Source of the DNA: Tsukamurella tyrosinosolvens
GTDB lineage: Bacteria; Actinomycetota; Actinomycetes; Mycobacteriales; Mycobacteriaceae
Direction of reading: 5' to 3'
NCBI RefSeq assembly: GCF_900104775.1
Contig: NZ_FNSA01000003.1
Span: forward strand, 744,001 to 808,000
DNA: 64,000 nt
The notes beneath the pieces were generated by a model. That model searched no databases, was not told where the DNA came from, and saw only the letters and a list, made by a program, of their open reading frames with translations. The stretch's first letter is position 1. Every line of letters begins with the position of its first letter. The translations under genes and the position numbers were made by a program. Below, piece by piece: positions 24,159 through 33,017 of this stretch.

Positions 24159-25313
24159 TTACACCTGCTCGCCGCCGCGGAGAACCCGCAGGAGCTCGAG
24201 GTCGGCGGATAGCTCCAGCACGTCGGCGCGCAGGCCCGCGGACAGCTCGCCGCGGTCCTTCAGCCCGAGTAACCGGGCCGGGGTGGTGGCGCCGGCGCGC
24301 GCGGCGTCGGCAAGCGGCACCCCCGAGTGCCGGACGGCGCGCACCACCACGTCGAGCACCGACGAGGTGCCGCCCGCGATGGCGCCCGGCGTCCCGTCGG
24401 GCGTGGTCAGGCGCGCGACGCCGCCCCCGACGGTGACCTCGAGCGGCCCGAGCGAGTACTGGCCGTCGGGCATGCCCGCGGCCTGCATCGCGTCGGAGAC
24501 CAGCGCGACGTGGTCCGGCCCGACGGTCGCGAAGACCATCGCGACCGTGCCGGCGGCCAGGTGTACCCCGTCGCCGATGATCTCCGCGACCGCGCGGCCC
24601 TCGCCCGCGACCTTCAGGGCGGCGCCCACGGCGCCGGGGTGCCGGTGGTGCATCGGGTGCATGCCGTTGAACAGGTGCGTGATGCTCACCGGACCGTCCG
24701 GCGTGCCGAGCGCGGCGGCCACGGTGTCGTAGTCACCGGCGGTGTGTCCGACGGAGACGACGGCACCGGCGTCGGTGAGCTGCCGCGCCAGGTCGGCGAA
24801 GTGCGGCGTCTCGGCGGCGAGGGTCATCGACCGGATCCGCCCGCCCGCGGCGTCGAGGAGCGTCGCGAGCAGCGCCGGGTCGCCGTCGATGATGTACCGC
24901 GGGTCCTGCGCGCCGCACACCTCCTGCGCGAGGAACGGCCCCTCGAGGTGCAGGCCGGCGACGGTGCCGTCGTCGACGAGCGGCGCGAGCGTGGCGATCC
25001 GCTCGAGGAGCTTCTCCGGCGCCGCCGAGACCAGCGAGGCCAGCAGTGTCGTCGTGCCGCGGCCGAGGTGGTGCACGGCGGCCGCGCGGGCACCGTCGGC
25101 GTCCGAGTCGGGGAAGCCGAAGCCCCCGCCCCCGTGGCAGTGCACGTCGATCATGCCGGGCAGGTACACGCGGTCCGACGGTGCCGGGAGCGTCGCGGCC
25201 GGGAACGCGGAGGCCGGCCCGACCTCCGCGACCCGGCCGTCGGCGAGGGCGAGGACACCGTCGTCGATGGTCCCGGAGGGCGTGACGACGGTGCCGCGCA
25301 GGAGCTCGCTCAA
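24159..25313 (-). CDS. nagA: N-acetylglucosamine-6-phosphate deacetylase
   Basis: The 384-residue amidohydrolase removes acetate from GlcNAc-6-P. Motifs are PGMIDVHCHGGGGFGF near residue 55, GLHLEGPFL, VSVGHTAGDYD, THLFNGMHPMHHR and LVSDAMQAAGMPDG. The only suitable start is TTG at 25313, overlapping the nagE stop (TTGA). It is downstream of the PTS permease gene nagE and supplies glucosamine-6-P from imported GlcNAc and from the MurQ product. Three copies of the 11-mer CGACGGTGCCG fall inside the gene. Confidence 0.93.
   Translation of the reverse strand: MSELLRGTVVTPSGTIDDGVLALADGRVAEVGPASAFPAATLPAPSDRVYLPGMIDVHCHGGGGFGFPDSDADGARAAAVHHLGRGTTTLLASLVSAAPEKLLERIATLAPLVDDGTVAGLHLEGPFLAQEVCGAQDPRYIIDGDPALLATLLDAAGGRIRSMTLAAETPHFADLARQLTDAGAVVSVGHTAGDYDTVAAALGTPDGPVSITHLFNGMHPMHHRHPGAVGAALKVAGEGRAVAEIIGDGVHLAAGTVAMVFATVGPDHVALVSDAMQAAGMPDGQYSLGPLEVTVGGGVARLTTPDGTPGAIAGGTSSVLDVVVRAVRHSGVPLADAARAGATTPARLLGLKDRGELSAGLRADVLELSADLELLRVLRGGEQV
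24959..25296. repeat. Three copies of CGACGGTGCCG within nagA
   Basis: The 11-mer occurs at 24959, 25176 and 25286, all on the + strand, opposite to the direction of nagA. These belong to a set of 14 + strand copies spread over the window. Confidence 0.6.
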
Positions 25314-26545
25314 GCCGTGGCCTCCGCTTCCATGTCCTCGTCCTCGCGACCGGGTGTCTTGAGGTTGCGCCGCTTGATGATGAAGCTGAACGAGAAGTAG
25401 TAGATCACGGCGTAGATGAGGCCCATCGGGATGAGCCACAACGGGTTGGTCGCCTTGCCGAAGTTGAGCACGTAGTCGATCGCGCCCGCGGAGAACGTGA
25501 AGCCGTGGTGGATGTCGAGCCAGTTCGCGATGAGCAGTGAGCTGCCGGTCAGGAGCGCGTGCACCAACAGGAGCGGCCACGCGACGAAGATGAACGAGAA
25601 CTCGAGCGGCTCGGTGATGCCCGTGAGGAAGCTGGTCAGCGCGACCGAGAGCATGATGCCGCCGACGGTCTTGCGGTTCTCCGGCTTCGCGCACCGGTAG
25701 ATGGCGAAGGCCGCGGCGGGCAGGCCGAACATCATGATGGGGAAGAAGCCCGTCATGAACGTGCCGGCGGTGGGATCGCCCTGCAGGAAGCGCGAGATGT
25801 CGCCGTGCACGACCTCGCCGTTCGCGGCGGTGTAGTCGCCCAGGATGAACCACACGACGGAGTTGATGATGTGGTGCAGCCCGAGGGGGAGCAGGAGCCG
25901 GTTGACCGCGCCGAAGACGCCGCCGCCCACGACCGAGTGCTCCGCGACCCAGTTGCCGAGGCCGGTGAGGGCCCAGTTGAACAGCGGGTAGGCGAACGAC
26001 ATGAGCACACCCACGACGATCGCGCCGGACGCGGTGAGGATCGGGACCAGGCGCCGCCCGGAGAAGAAGCCGATGTAGTCGGGCAGCTTGGTCTTGTAGT
26101 ACCGCTGCCACAGCACCGCCGACATGATGCCGATGACGATGCCGCCGAGGACGCCGAAGTCGACCACCGCCGGATCGCCGGCTTTGTCCACCTTGCCCGC
26201 GAGCACGACGGGCGACATGGCCTTCTCGACCGCCTGGAAGGAGAGGTAGCCGACGAGCGCCGCGAGCGCGGTGGAGCCGTCCGCCTTCTTCGCCCAGCCG
26301 ATCGCGATGCCCACGGCGAAGAGGATCGGAAGGTTCGAGATCAGGGCGTTGCCGGCGCCGCCGATCACCGCGGCGACGGTCTTCATGGAGTCGAACCGGC
26401 CGAGGAGATCGTCCTGGCCGAGCCGCAGCAGGAGGCCCGCCGCGGGCAGCACCGCGATGGGCAGCATGAGGCTGCGGCCGAGTTTCTGGAGACCGCTCAG
26501 ATCGAGCCGTCGTGCTGATATACCGGATCCGGATGAGGAACTCAC
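25310..26545 (-). CDS. nagE: PTS permease EIIC, N-acetylglucosamine type
   Basis: The 411-residue membrane protein is an EIIC of the glucose/GlcNAc PTS family without attached EIIB or EIIA. Motifs include LQKLGRSLMLPIAVLPAAG at the N-terminus, about ten membrane segments, LPLGLHHIINSVVWF, and the substrate-site region SFLTGITEPLEFSF. The GTG at 26545 follows CAGGAG. It pairs with the divergent EIIB and EIIA genes, as in the split NagE systems of Streptomyces. A DasR-like operator lies in the shared promoter region. Confidence 0.9.
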   Translation of the reverse strand: MSSSSGSGISARRLDLSGLQKLGRSLMLPIAVLPAAGLLLRLGQDDLLGRFDSMKTVAAVIGGAGNALISNLPILFAVGIAIGWAKKADGSTALAALVGYLSFQAVEKAMSPVVLAGKVDKAGDPAVVDFGVLGGIVIGIMSAVLWQRYYKTKLPDYIGFFSGRRLVPILTASGAIVVGVLMSFAYPLFNWALTGLGNWVAEHSVVGGGVFGAVNRLLLPLGLHHIINSVVWFILGDYTAANGEVVHGDISRFLQGDPTAGTFMTGFFPIMMFGLPAAAFAIYRCAKPENRKTVGGIMLSVALTSFLTGITEPLEFSFIFVAWPLLLVHALLTGSSLLIANWLDIHHGFTFSAGAIDYVLNFGKATNPLWLIPMGLIYAVIYYFSFSFIIKRRNLKTPGREDEDMEAEATA

Positions 26546-26584
26546 TTTTCGCTCCTGTCGAGGGACGAGTCCACTAGGGTGACG

Positions 26585-26600
26585 ACAGGTTATAACCAGT
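26585..26600. promoter_or_regulatory. DasR-like (dre) operator in the nagE/EIIB promoter
   Basis: ACAGGTTATAACCAGT contains a perfect 10-bp palindrome GGTTATAACC and, on the reverse strand, reads ACTGGTTATAACCTGT. This is close to the Streptomyces dre consensus ACTGGTCTAGACCAGT. It lies between the divergent PTS genes and is the likely target of the GntR regulator at 36057. Confidence 0.65.
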
Positions 26601-26650
26601 TCGGTCCGGCGCGAGTCGGTTTCCCCGAACCTCTCCGAAAGGCGGCAGGA

Positions 26651-26878
26651 ATGTCGAAAGCGCAGGACATCGTGAACGGACTCGGCGGTGCCGACAACAT
26701 CGAAGAGGTCGAGGGCTGCATCACCCGCCTCCGCTGCGAGGTGAAGGACACCGGCCTCGTCGACCAGGCCGCCCTGAAGAAGCTCTCGCACGGCGTGATG
26801 GTCGCCGGCTCCGCCGTACAGGTCGTCGTCGGCCCGACCGCCGATGCGCTCGCCGAGGAAGTGCAGGACCTCCTGTGA
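26651..26878 (+). CDS. PTS EIIB component, GlcNAc/glucose type
   Basis: The 75-residue protein is a stand-alone EIIB with the phosphorylated cysteine in EGCITRLRCEV at about residue 25. It passes phosphate from EIIA to sugar entering through the divergent EIIC. It overlaps the EIIA gene by GTGA. Confidence 0.9.
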   Translation: MSKAQDIVNGLGGADNIEEVEGCITRLRCEVKDTGLVDQAALKKLSHGVMVAGSAVQVVVGPTADALAEEVQDLL

Positions 26879-27330
26879 CCGAGGTGTCGGCACCCGTCGC
26901 GGGGCGGCTCGTGCCGCTCTCGGCCGTTCCGGATCAGGTGTTCGCGGGGGAGATGGTGGGCTCGGGGGTGGCCATCGAGCCGTCCGTCCCCGCCGACGGT
27001 GCCGAGGCCGTGGTGGTCTCGCCTGTGGCCGGGACGGTGCTCAAGCTGCATCCGCACGCCGCGATCGTGCTCGCGGACGGGGGTATCGGCGTTCTGGTAC
27101 ATGTCGGAATCGACACTGTGAATCTGAATGGCGAGGGCTTCACGCTACTGGCTGCGGAGAAGGCGAAAGTGGCCGTGGGAGATCCGCTGATCTCCTTCTC
27201 TCCGTCGGGTATTCGGGATCGGGGTCTGAGTGCGATCTGCCCCGTGGTGGTGATGGATTCCCAACCCGGGTCCATTACGAATCTTGAAGAACGTGATGTG
27301 GCGGCGGGGGATTGGATCTTTACTGTGTGA
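26875..27330 (+). CDS. PTS EIIA component, glucose (Crr) type
   Basis: The 151-residue protein is a beta-sandwich EIIA with the active-site histidine in GVLVHVGIDTVNLNG and the partner histidine in LHPHAAIVL. It is the only EIIA in the window, so it could serve both the GlcNAc permease and MurP, which has no EIIA of its own. The last half of the gene uses clearly more A/T at third positions than the first half, a visible change in base use. Confidence 0.9.
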   Translation: MTEVSAPVAGRLVPLSAVPDQVFAGEMVGSGVAIEPSVPADGAEAVVVSPVAGTVLKLHPHAAIVLADGGIGVLVHVGIDTVNLNGEGFTLLAAEKAKVAVGDPLISFSPSGIRDRGLSAICPVVVMDSQPGSITNLEERDVAAGDWIFTV

Positions 27331-27333
27331 ATG

Positions 27334-27352
27334 ACACGTCGCCCCGGCGTGT
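27334..27352 (+). terminator. Hairpin after the EIIA gene
   Basis: ACACGTCG and CGGCGTGT form an 8-bp stem with one T-G wobble and a 3-nt CCC loop, 3 nt after the EIIA stop. There is no T-run, as is usual in high-G+C actinobacteria. Confidence 0.5.
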
Positions 27353-27489
27353 TCATCTGGTCACAGTGATCGAATGGAGGCGTAATCCTCTCACTATTTT
27401 GAGTACCGTGAGCGCGAACGTTGTCGGTTGGGGAAAGGTGGATGGCCTGTGGTGAGCTCGACGGGACGCCTCGGTGAGGGGGGCGTGCG

Positions 27490-28764
27490 ATGGATGCGAA
27501 CCTGATCCAGCACCTCATCACCGTTCCGCTGTTCACCGGCATCATCGGCTACATCACCAACTGGACCGGCATCCTCATGCTGTTCGAGCCGAAGAAGTTC
27601 TACGGCATCAAGGTCCCCGGCATGGCGACCCTGTATCCGTTGCTGCCCCGCCGGGTTCAGGTGATCCCCGCGATCATGCCCGACGGCCGCGTCGGGTGGC
27701 AGGGGATCGTGCCCTCCCGCGCGGAGAAGATGGCGAGCATCGCCGTCGACAAGTCGTTGAACAAGGTCGGTAGCATCGCCGAGTTCTACGAGGTGATGGA
27801 TCCGGAGCACGTCTCCGAGGTGCTCACCCGCGCGTCGCTGCCGATGATCCCGTCGATCGTGGAATCCGTGATGCAGCGGGAGAACCCGCGCCTGTGGTAC
27901 TCGCTGCCCGAGGACGTCAAGCTCCTGGTCTTTCGCCGCGTCTCCGCGTCGCTGCCCAAGGACGTCCGGAAGATCACGTCGACCATCGGCGAGAACATCG
28001 ATGACTACATCGACGCCAAGCTGCTGGTGATCCGGTACCTGACGAACAACCCGTCGGTGCTCAAGGACATCTTCTACAACATGGGTCGCAAGGAGCTGAA
28101 GTTCATGCAGAACTTCGGTTTCTACTTCGGCTTCCCCATGGGTTTCCTCCTCGTGGCGCTGCTTCACTTCTTCCCGTACTGGTGGCTGCTGCCGCTCGGC
28201 GGGATCGTCATCGGCTACGTGGTGAACTACATCGGCATCCTCATGATCTTCGAGCCGATCCATCCCACCTGGTGGGTGCCGTGGAAGCAGGGCCTCTTCC
28301 TCAAGCGGAAGAAGGAGATCGGCGAGCAGTACGCGATCGTCATGGCCGACAAGGTCATCACCATCGAGAACATCTGCGACGAATTGCTGCACGGCCCGCG
28401 GTCCGACCGCACGCGCGCCACCGTCGAGTCGGTGCTGCGGGACTCGATCGACAACGCCGCCGGCTGGGCCCGCGGCTTCGTCAAGCTGTCCGTGGGGTCC
28501 GAGGCCTACGACCGGGTGCCGCAGTTGGTGGGCGCCGAGGCGCTCAAGGTCGCGCAGGCGACGGTCAGCGAGCCGAAGTTCGTCGCCGAGCAGCAGTCCA
28601 AGGTCCGCGAGTTCGTCATCGAGCGGATGAGCAAGCTCAGCCCGGAGGATCTCAGCGAGCTGCTCCGGTCGGCCATCAAGCAGGACGAGTGGTTGCTGTT
28701 CCTGCACGGCGCGGTGCTCGGTTCCTTCGCCGGGTTCCTCCATCTAGCGATATTCGGGGTGTGA
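27490..28764 (+). CDS. DUF445-like membrane protein with internal duplication
   Basis: The 424-residue protein has membrane segments near residues 8-32, 210-250 and 400-422. Two related stretches, GYITNWTGILMLFEP near residue 20 and GYVVNYIGILMIFEP near 247, show an internal repeat. Between them lie long charged helical regions. This resembles the DUF445 (YheB) family, whose function is unknown. The next gene overlaps its stop by GTGA, so the two products probably act together. Confidence 0.75.
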   Translation: MDANLIQHLITVPLFTGIIGYITNWTGILMLFEPKKFYGIKVPGMATLYPLLPRRVQVIPAIMPDGRVGWQGIVPSRAEKMASIAVDKSLNKVGSIAEFYEVMDPEHVSEVLTRASLPMIPSIVESVMQRENPRLWYSLPEDVKLLVFRRVSASLPKDVRKITSTIGENIDDYIDAKLLVIRYLTNNPSVLKDIFYNMGRKELKFMQNFGFYFGFPMGFLLVALLHFFPYWWLLPLGGIVIGYVVNYIGILMIFEPIHPTWWVPWKQGLFLKRKKEIGEQYAIVMADKVITIENICDELLHGPRSDRTRATVESVLRDSIDNAAGWARGFVKLSVGSEAYDRVPQLVGAEALKVAQATVSEPKFVAEQQSKVREFVIERMSKLSPEDLSELLRSAIKQDEWLLFLHGAVLGSFAGFLHLAIFGV

Positions 28765-29597
28765 CAGACGTGAGTGAGAAGTCCCGTTCCTCTGCGGCGT
28801 CCGGCGACGCGGACGCCGACGAGAACCGCGAGGTCGCGGTCCGCGACGGGGGCGAGGTCGCGGCGGCGGACAAGGACAAGCAGGAGTCCGGCGGGCTCCT
28901 CGGCCGGCTGGGGCGCGTCTCCAACTCGGCGTTCAGCGTGACCCGTGAGCTCGGCGGCTCGGCGCAGCGTCTCACCCAGCAGTTCGTCAGCGAGGCCGGG
29001 CACCTCGTGGACGTCGCGCTGACCACGGAGGTCGCGCCGCGCATCGTCGTGCACGGCGAGGTCGTCGACGAGTTGCTCGAGCAGGCGCCCGAGCCCGTCG
29101 CCACCACGGAGGAGCTGCGCCGCATGGGCGATCGCCTCCTCGCCCAATCCGCCGAGCCGGCCGGCGCGCAGGCGCCGCACCCGGCCTACGAGCACCTCCT
29201 GCAGGAGCTGTGCCCCGACGAGGCCCGGATCCTGCGGCTCCTTGCCAACGACGGTGCCCAGCCCGCCATCGACGTGCGCACGAACCGCCCGTTCGGCGTC
29301 GGCGCGGAGACCGTGGCCGCGGGCGTGTCGATGATCCCCGAGGTCGCCGGTTGCCGGAACCCGGACCGGATCGCCGAGTACCTCGGCAACCTGCACCGCC
29401 TCGGGCTCATCTGGTTCTCCAAGGAGCAGGTGGACGTGCGGCGATACGAGCTGCTGCAGGTGCAGCCGCAGGTGATCGACGCGATGAGCAGCGCGGGCCG
29501 GTACGCGAAGACGGTCCGTCGCCGGATCGAGATCACCCCGTTCGGCCGCGCCTTCTACGGCACCTGCTTCTCGCCCTCGTCCGGCTTCTCCGACTAG
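28761..29597 (+). CDS. Abi-alpha/DUF4393-like protein
   Basis: The 278-residue soluble protein has a disordered, charged N-terminus of about 45 residues, an amphipathic middle region, and a C-terminal helical domain with LCPDEARILRLLANDGAQPA and NLHRLGLIWF. The C-terminal part resembles the Abi-alpha/DUF4393 family, named from phage abortive infection but also found in non-defence settings. GTG at 28761 overlaps the DUF445 stop; GTG at 28770 is an alternative. A membrane-associated role with the DUF445 protein is inferred from coupling. Confidence 0.6.
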   Translation: MTDVSEKSRSSAASGDADADENREVAVRDGGEVAAADKDKQESGGLLGRLGRVSNSAFSVTRELGGSAQRLTQQFVSEAGHLVDVALTTEVAPRIVVHGEVVDELLEQAPEPVATTEELRRMGDRLLAQSAEPAGAQAPHPAYEHLLQELCPDEARILRLLANDGAQPAIDVRTNRPFGVGAETVAAGVSMIPEVAGCRNPDRIAEYLGNLHRLGLIWFSKEQVDVRRYELLQVQPQVIDAMSSAGRYAKTVRRRIEITPFGRAFYGTCFSPSSGFSD

Positions 29598-29606
29598 GGG
29601 CCGCGC

Positions 29607-30479
29607 TCAGCTCGTCGGCGGAAGGTGCTGGGGGAGAACCGCCTCGCGGGTGATCGCGAGCGCCGATTCCAGGTCGCCGTAGCGGAGCTGGGCGATGCGG
29701 ATGAACAGGAAGTCGACGACGGCGAGCTGCGTCAGGCGGCTGGCCAGCGCCGCCGCCCGCAGCGGTGACTCCTGCGCGACGGTGAGCAGGATGCGGTCGG
29801 CCGCCCGCCCGAGAGGGGACTCGGGCGCGTTGGTCACGGCCACGCCGAGGGCGCCGCGCTGCCTGGCGAGCGTCAGGGCGCGGTGCACCTCCACGGTGGT
29901 CCCGCTGAACGACACGGCGACGGCGACGGAGTCGGGCGTCGCCAGCGCGGCGTGGACGAGCTGCATGTGCGTGTCCGGGGAGTACTGGCAGGACAGTCCG
30001 ATCCGCTGGAGCTTCTGCGACAGGTCGAGCGCAGCGAGGCCACTGGCACCGACGCCGAAGGCGTGGCAGCGCCCGTGCTCGGCGATCGCCTGCGCGACGG
30101 TTTCGAGGGCGTCGTGGTCGATCAGTCGTGCGGTCTGTTCGAGGGAGCGGGCCTCGTGGAAGGCGATCTTGGCGACCACGCCGGCGAGGTCGTCCTCGTC
30201 GTTGATCGCGCCCTCGGCGATGTCGGACCGCTCGAGTTCGACCTGTCGCCGGGAGAGCTCCTGCGCCAGGGCGATCCGGAGGTCGGGGTAGCCGCCGAAG
30301 CCGAGCGCGCGGGCGAACCGGACGACGCTGGCCTGGGATGCGCCCGCGGCTTCCGCCAGCTCGGTGATCGTCGCGGCGACCGCGCGCGCGGGATCGGCGA
30401 TCACGGTCGCGGCGATCTTGGCCTCCGCCGGGCGCAGGGTCGGAACCACGGAACGTATGCGGTCGATCGTGCCGTCCAC
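29607..30479 (-). CDS. murR: MurR/RpiR-family regulator
   Basis: The 290-residue repressor has an N-terminal HTH_6 domain (TITELAEAAGASQASVVRFARAL near residue 40) and a C-terminal SIS domain (about 125-260, with GVGASGLAALDLSQKL and VSFSGTTVEV). SIS domains of this family sense phosphosugars such as MurNAc-6-P. The GTG at 30479 follows GGAAGGGGAG. It is divergent from murQ and should control murQ-murP-mupG. Confidence 0.9.
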   Translation of the reverse strand: MDGTIDRIRSVVPTLRPAEAKIAATVIADPARAVAATITELAEAAGASQASVVRFARALGFGGYPDLRIALAQELSRRQVELERSDIAEGAINDEDDLAGVVAKIAFHEARSLEQTARLIDHDALETVAQAIAEHGRCHAFGVGASGLAALDLSQKLQRIGLSCQYSPDTHMQLVHAALATPDSVAVAVSFSGTTVEVHRALTLARQRGALGVAVTNAPESPLGRAADRILLTVAQESPLRAAALASRLTQLAVVDFLFIRIAQLRYGDLESALAITREAVLPQHLPPTS

Positions 30480-30524
30480 AGCTCCCCTTCCGGCGTCTGG
30501 GCGAGTATCGCACAGCGAGTTCTG

Positions 30525-30561
30525 AAAATATTCTTCCAAAAATATCGATCGCGCGTAATCT
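30525..30561 (+). promoter_or_regulatory. murQ promoter with AAAATAT direct repeats
   Basis: AAAATATTC (30525-30533) and AAAATATCG (30539-30547) are direct repeats 14 bp apart in an otherwise G+C-rich region. They lie just upstream of a TAATCT -10 element at 30556-30561, a fitting place for MurR/RpiR binding. Confidence 0.45.
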
Positions 30562-30593
30562 TTCGTCACATCGCTCGGTGTGGAAGGAACGAC

Positions 30594-31493
30594 ATGCACG
30601 AGATGGCCACCACGGAGGGCCGGAACAGCCGGACCATGGACCTCGACGAGTTCACGGTCCACGAGCTGCTCACGGCCATGAACGACGAGGACCGCCTGGT
30701 CCCGGACGCGGTCCGTCGCGTGCTTCCCGCCGTCGAGCGCACCGTCGACCTCGCGGTGTCGGCCCTGCGCTCGGGTGGTCGGTTGATCTACCAGGGCGCC
30801 GGCACGAGTGGGCGGCTCGGCGTGCTCGACGCGGCCGAGTGTCCTCCGACGTTCGGCGTCTCGCCGGGCCTCGTCCTCGGGGTCCTCGCGGGCGGCGATG
30901 CCGCGATGTTCCGGTCGGAGGAGGGTGCGGAGGACTCCGCCGAGCGCGGGCGAGACGATCTTGCGGCCCTCGGCCTCACCGCCGCCGACGTCGTGATCGG
31001 GATCGCGGCCTCCGGCCGCACCCCGTACGTCCTGGGCGGCCTGGATTACGCGCGCTCGGTCGGAGCGTCGACGGTGGCCCTCTCGTGCAACCCGGGGGCG
31101 GCGATCTCCGCGCACGCGGAGGTCGCGATCGAGATCGACAACGGCCCCGAAGTCCTCACCGGTTCCACCCGGCTCAAGGCGGGCACCAGCCAGAAGCTGG
31201 TCCTCAACATGATCTCGACGGCCGCGATGGTGCGGATGGGTAAGGCCTTCTCGAATCTGATGGTCGACGTGGCGCCGAGCAACGTCAAACTCGCGGACCG
31301 CGTGGTCCGCATCATCGGCGAGGCCACGGGCTGCGACGAGGCCGCGGCCCGCGCGGCCGCCGACGCGGCGGACGGCCACGCCAAGACCGCGATCGTCATG
31401 ATCCTCGCCGACGTGGACGCGCCGACCGCCCGCGCGCGGCTCGCCGCGGCCGACGGCTTCGTCCGCGCCGCCATCCGCTCCACCGAATCCTGA
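30594..31493 (+). CDS. murQ: N-acetylmuramic acid 6-phosphate etherase
   Basis: The 299-residue SIS-domain lyase/etherase converts MurNAc-6-P to GlcNAc-6-P and D-lactate. Characteristic motifs are YQGAGTSGRLGVLDAAECPP near residue 66, GIAASGRTPYVLGGLDYAR, GPEVLTGSTRLKAGTSQK and the MGKAFSNLMVDVAPSN segment. The ATG at 30594 follows GGAAGGA. It is the first gene of a three-gene operon with 21-nt spacings. Confidence 0.95.
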   Translation: MHEMATTEGRNSRTMDLDEFTVHELLTAMNDEDRLVPDAVRRVLPAVERTVDLAVSALRSGGRLIYQGAGTSGRLGVLDAAECPPTFGVSPGLVLGVLAGGDAAMFRSEEGAEDSAERGRDDLAALGLTAADVVIGIAASGRTPYVLGGLDYARSVGASTVALSCNPGAAISAHAEVAIEIDNGPEVLTGSTRLKAGTSQKLVLNMISTAAMVRMGKAFSNLMVDVAPSNVKLADRVVRIIGEATGCDEAAARAAADAADGHAKTAIVMILADVDAPTARARLAAADGFVRAAIRSTES

Positions 31494-31514
31494 TCCGCAG
31501 GGAGGACCGCTCCG

Positions 31515-32996
31515 ATGAACTACACCGAGCTCGGCGAGACGATTCTGGGACTCGTCGGTGGACCTGGCAACGTCGCCTCGCACACCAATTGCATGACGCG
31601 CCTGCGGATCAACGTCGAGGATCAGGCGGCCGTCGACGTCGCCGGCATCCGCGGACTCGACGGTGTGCAGGGCGTCGTCGACGGTCCCCAGCTGCAGATC
31701 GTCGTGGGGCCCGGCCACGCCGAACGGTTGCGGGAGGGTTTCGGTGACGTGCTCGCCGCGGCCCGGGCCGCGGAGTCCGGATCGGAGGCCGACGCCGTCG
31801 TGGCGGCCGCGACCGTGGCCGACGACGTGCGCGAGGCCGAGCTGGACTCCCTCGCCACGCGCACGCAGGCGAAGGTGAAGGCGCGCCAGACGAGCCGCCT
31901 GCAGGTCGCGCTCAAGCACGTCGGCAACATCTTCATCCCGCTCTTCCCGGGCTTCATCGCCTGCGGCATCATCGCGGCGATCGCCAACATCTGGAAGCTG
32001 ATCGACCCGTCGGTCACCGGCAATCCGTGGTTCCTGGTGTTCGCGGCGATGGGCACGCTGCTCATCGGCAGCCTGAACCTGATCGTCGGCCTGAACACCG
32101 CCAAGGAGTTCGGCGGCTCGCCTGTGCTCGGTTTCGTCGCCGGCGGCCTGCCCTACCTGCCCGCACTCGCCGGCATCGCGGCGAACCCCAAGACCGGCGC
32201 CGAGGCGATCCCGCTGACGATCCCCGTGGTCGGCCAGCTGAGCCCGGGCCTCGGCGGCGTGATCGGCGTGATGGCCACGGCGTGGCTGTTCGCGGCGATC
32301 GAGAAGCGGCTGCGCGCAAGGGTACCCGCGAGCCTGGACCTGTTCGTGGTGCCCGTGCTCACCGTCCTGGTGGGCGCGGCGGTGAGCCTGTTCGTGATCA
32401 TGCCGATCGCGGCGCTGGTGATGCGCGGGGTCACGTGGTTCCTCGTCGACTTCGCCCTCGAACAGGGCGGCGTCTTCGGCGGCTTCCTGATGTCGGCGCT
32501 GTTCCTGCCGCTGGTGATGCTCGGCCTGCACCACGGGCTGACGCCGGTGCACGTCCAATTGATCGCGGATCTCGGCTACACGCCGCTGCTGCCCATTCTC
32601 GCCATGGCGGGTGCGGGGCAGGACGGCGCGGCCATCGCGATCTGGCTCAAGACCCGCAATCCCAAGCTCAAGCGGATCATCAAGGGCGCCTTGCCTCTCG
32701 GCCTGGTGGGCATCGGCGAGCCCCTCATCTACGGCGTCTCGCTCCCGCTGTTCTACCCGTTCATCACGGCCTGCCTCGGAGCCGGTTTCGGCGGCGCCTT
32801 CGTGGCCTGGGGGATGGAGGTCAGCGGCGGGTTCGGCGCGCAGACCATCGGGCTGTCGGGCGTCCTGATGACCGGCGTCATCTCGGCCGGCGGGTGGCTC
32901 TGGTACCTCGGGGGTATCGCGATCGGTGCCCTTGCCGGGTTCGTGCTCACGTACCTGTTCGGATTCAAGGAATCGATGGAAGCCCGCCTGGCCTGA
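31515..32996 (+). CDS. murP: MurNAc PTS permease EIIBC
   Basis: The 493-residue protein joins an EIIB domain (residues 1-80, phosphocysteine in HTNCMTRLRI near 27) to an EIIC domain (about 125-490). The EIIC shows LKHVGNIFIPLFPGFIACG, LGLHHGLTPVH and GIGEPLIYGVSLPL, which mark the MurP/sucrose-type branch. It lacks EIIA and must borrow one, probably the Crr-type protein encoded at 26875. It imports MurNAc or a MurNAc disaccharide as the 6-phosphate. Confidence 0.9.
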   Translation: MNYTELGETILGLVGGPGNVASHTNCMTRLRINVEDQAAVDVAGIRGLDGVQGVVDGPQLQIVVGPGHAERLREGFGDVLAAARAAESGSEADAVVAAATVADDVREAELDSLATRTQAKVKARQTSRLQVALKHVGNIFIPLFPGFIACGIIAAIANIWKLIDPSVTGNPWFLVFAAMGTLLIGSLNLIVGLNTAKEFGGSPVLGFVAGGLPYLPALAGIAANPKTGAEAIPLTIPVVGQLSPGLGGVIGVMATAWLFAAIEKRLRARVPASLDLFVVPVLTVLVGAAVSLFVIMPIAALVMRGVTWFLVDFALEQGGVFGGFLMSALFLPLVMLGLHHGLTPVHVQLIADLGYTPLLPILAMAGAGQDGAAIAIWLKTRNPKLKRIIKGALPLGLVGIGEPLIYGVSLPLFYPFITACLGAGFGGAFVAWGMEVSGGFGAQTIGLSGVLMTGVISAGGWLWYLGGIAIGALAGFVLTYLFGFKESMEARLA

Positions 32997-33017
32997 GCGG
33001 CGCACCGGAGGAGGATC

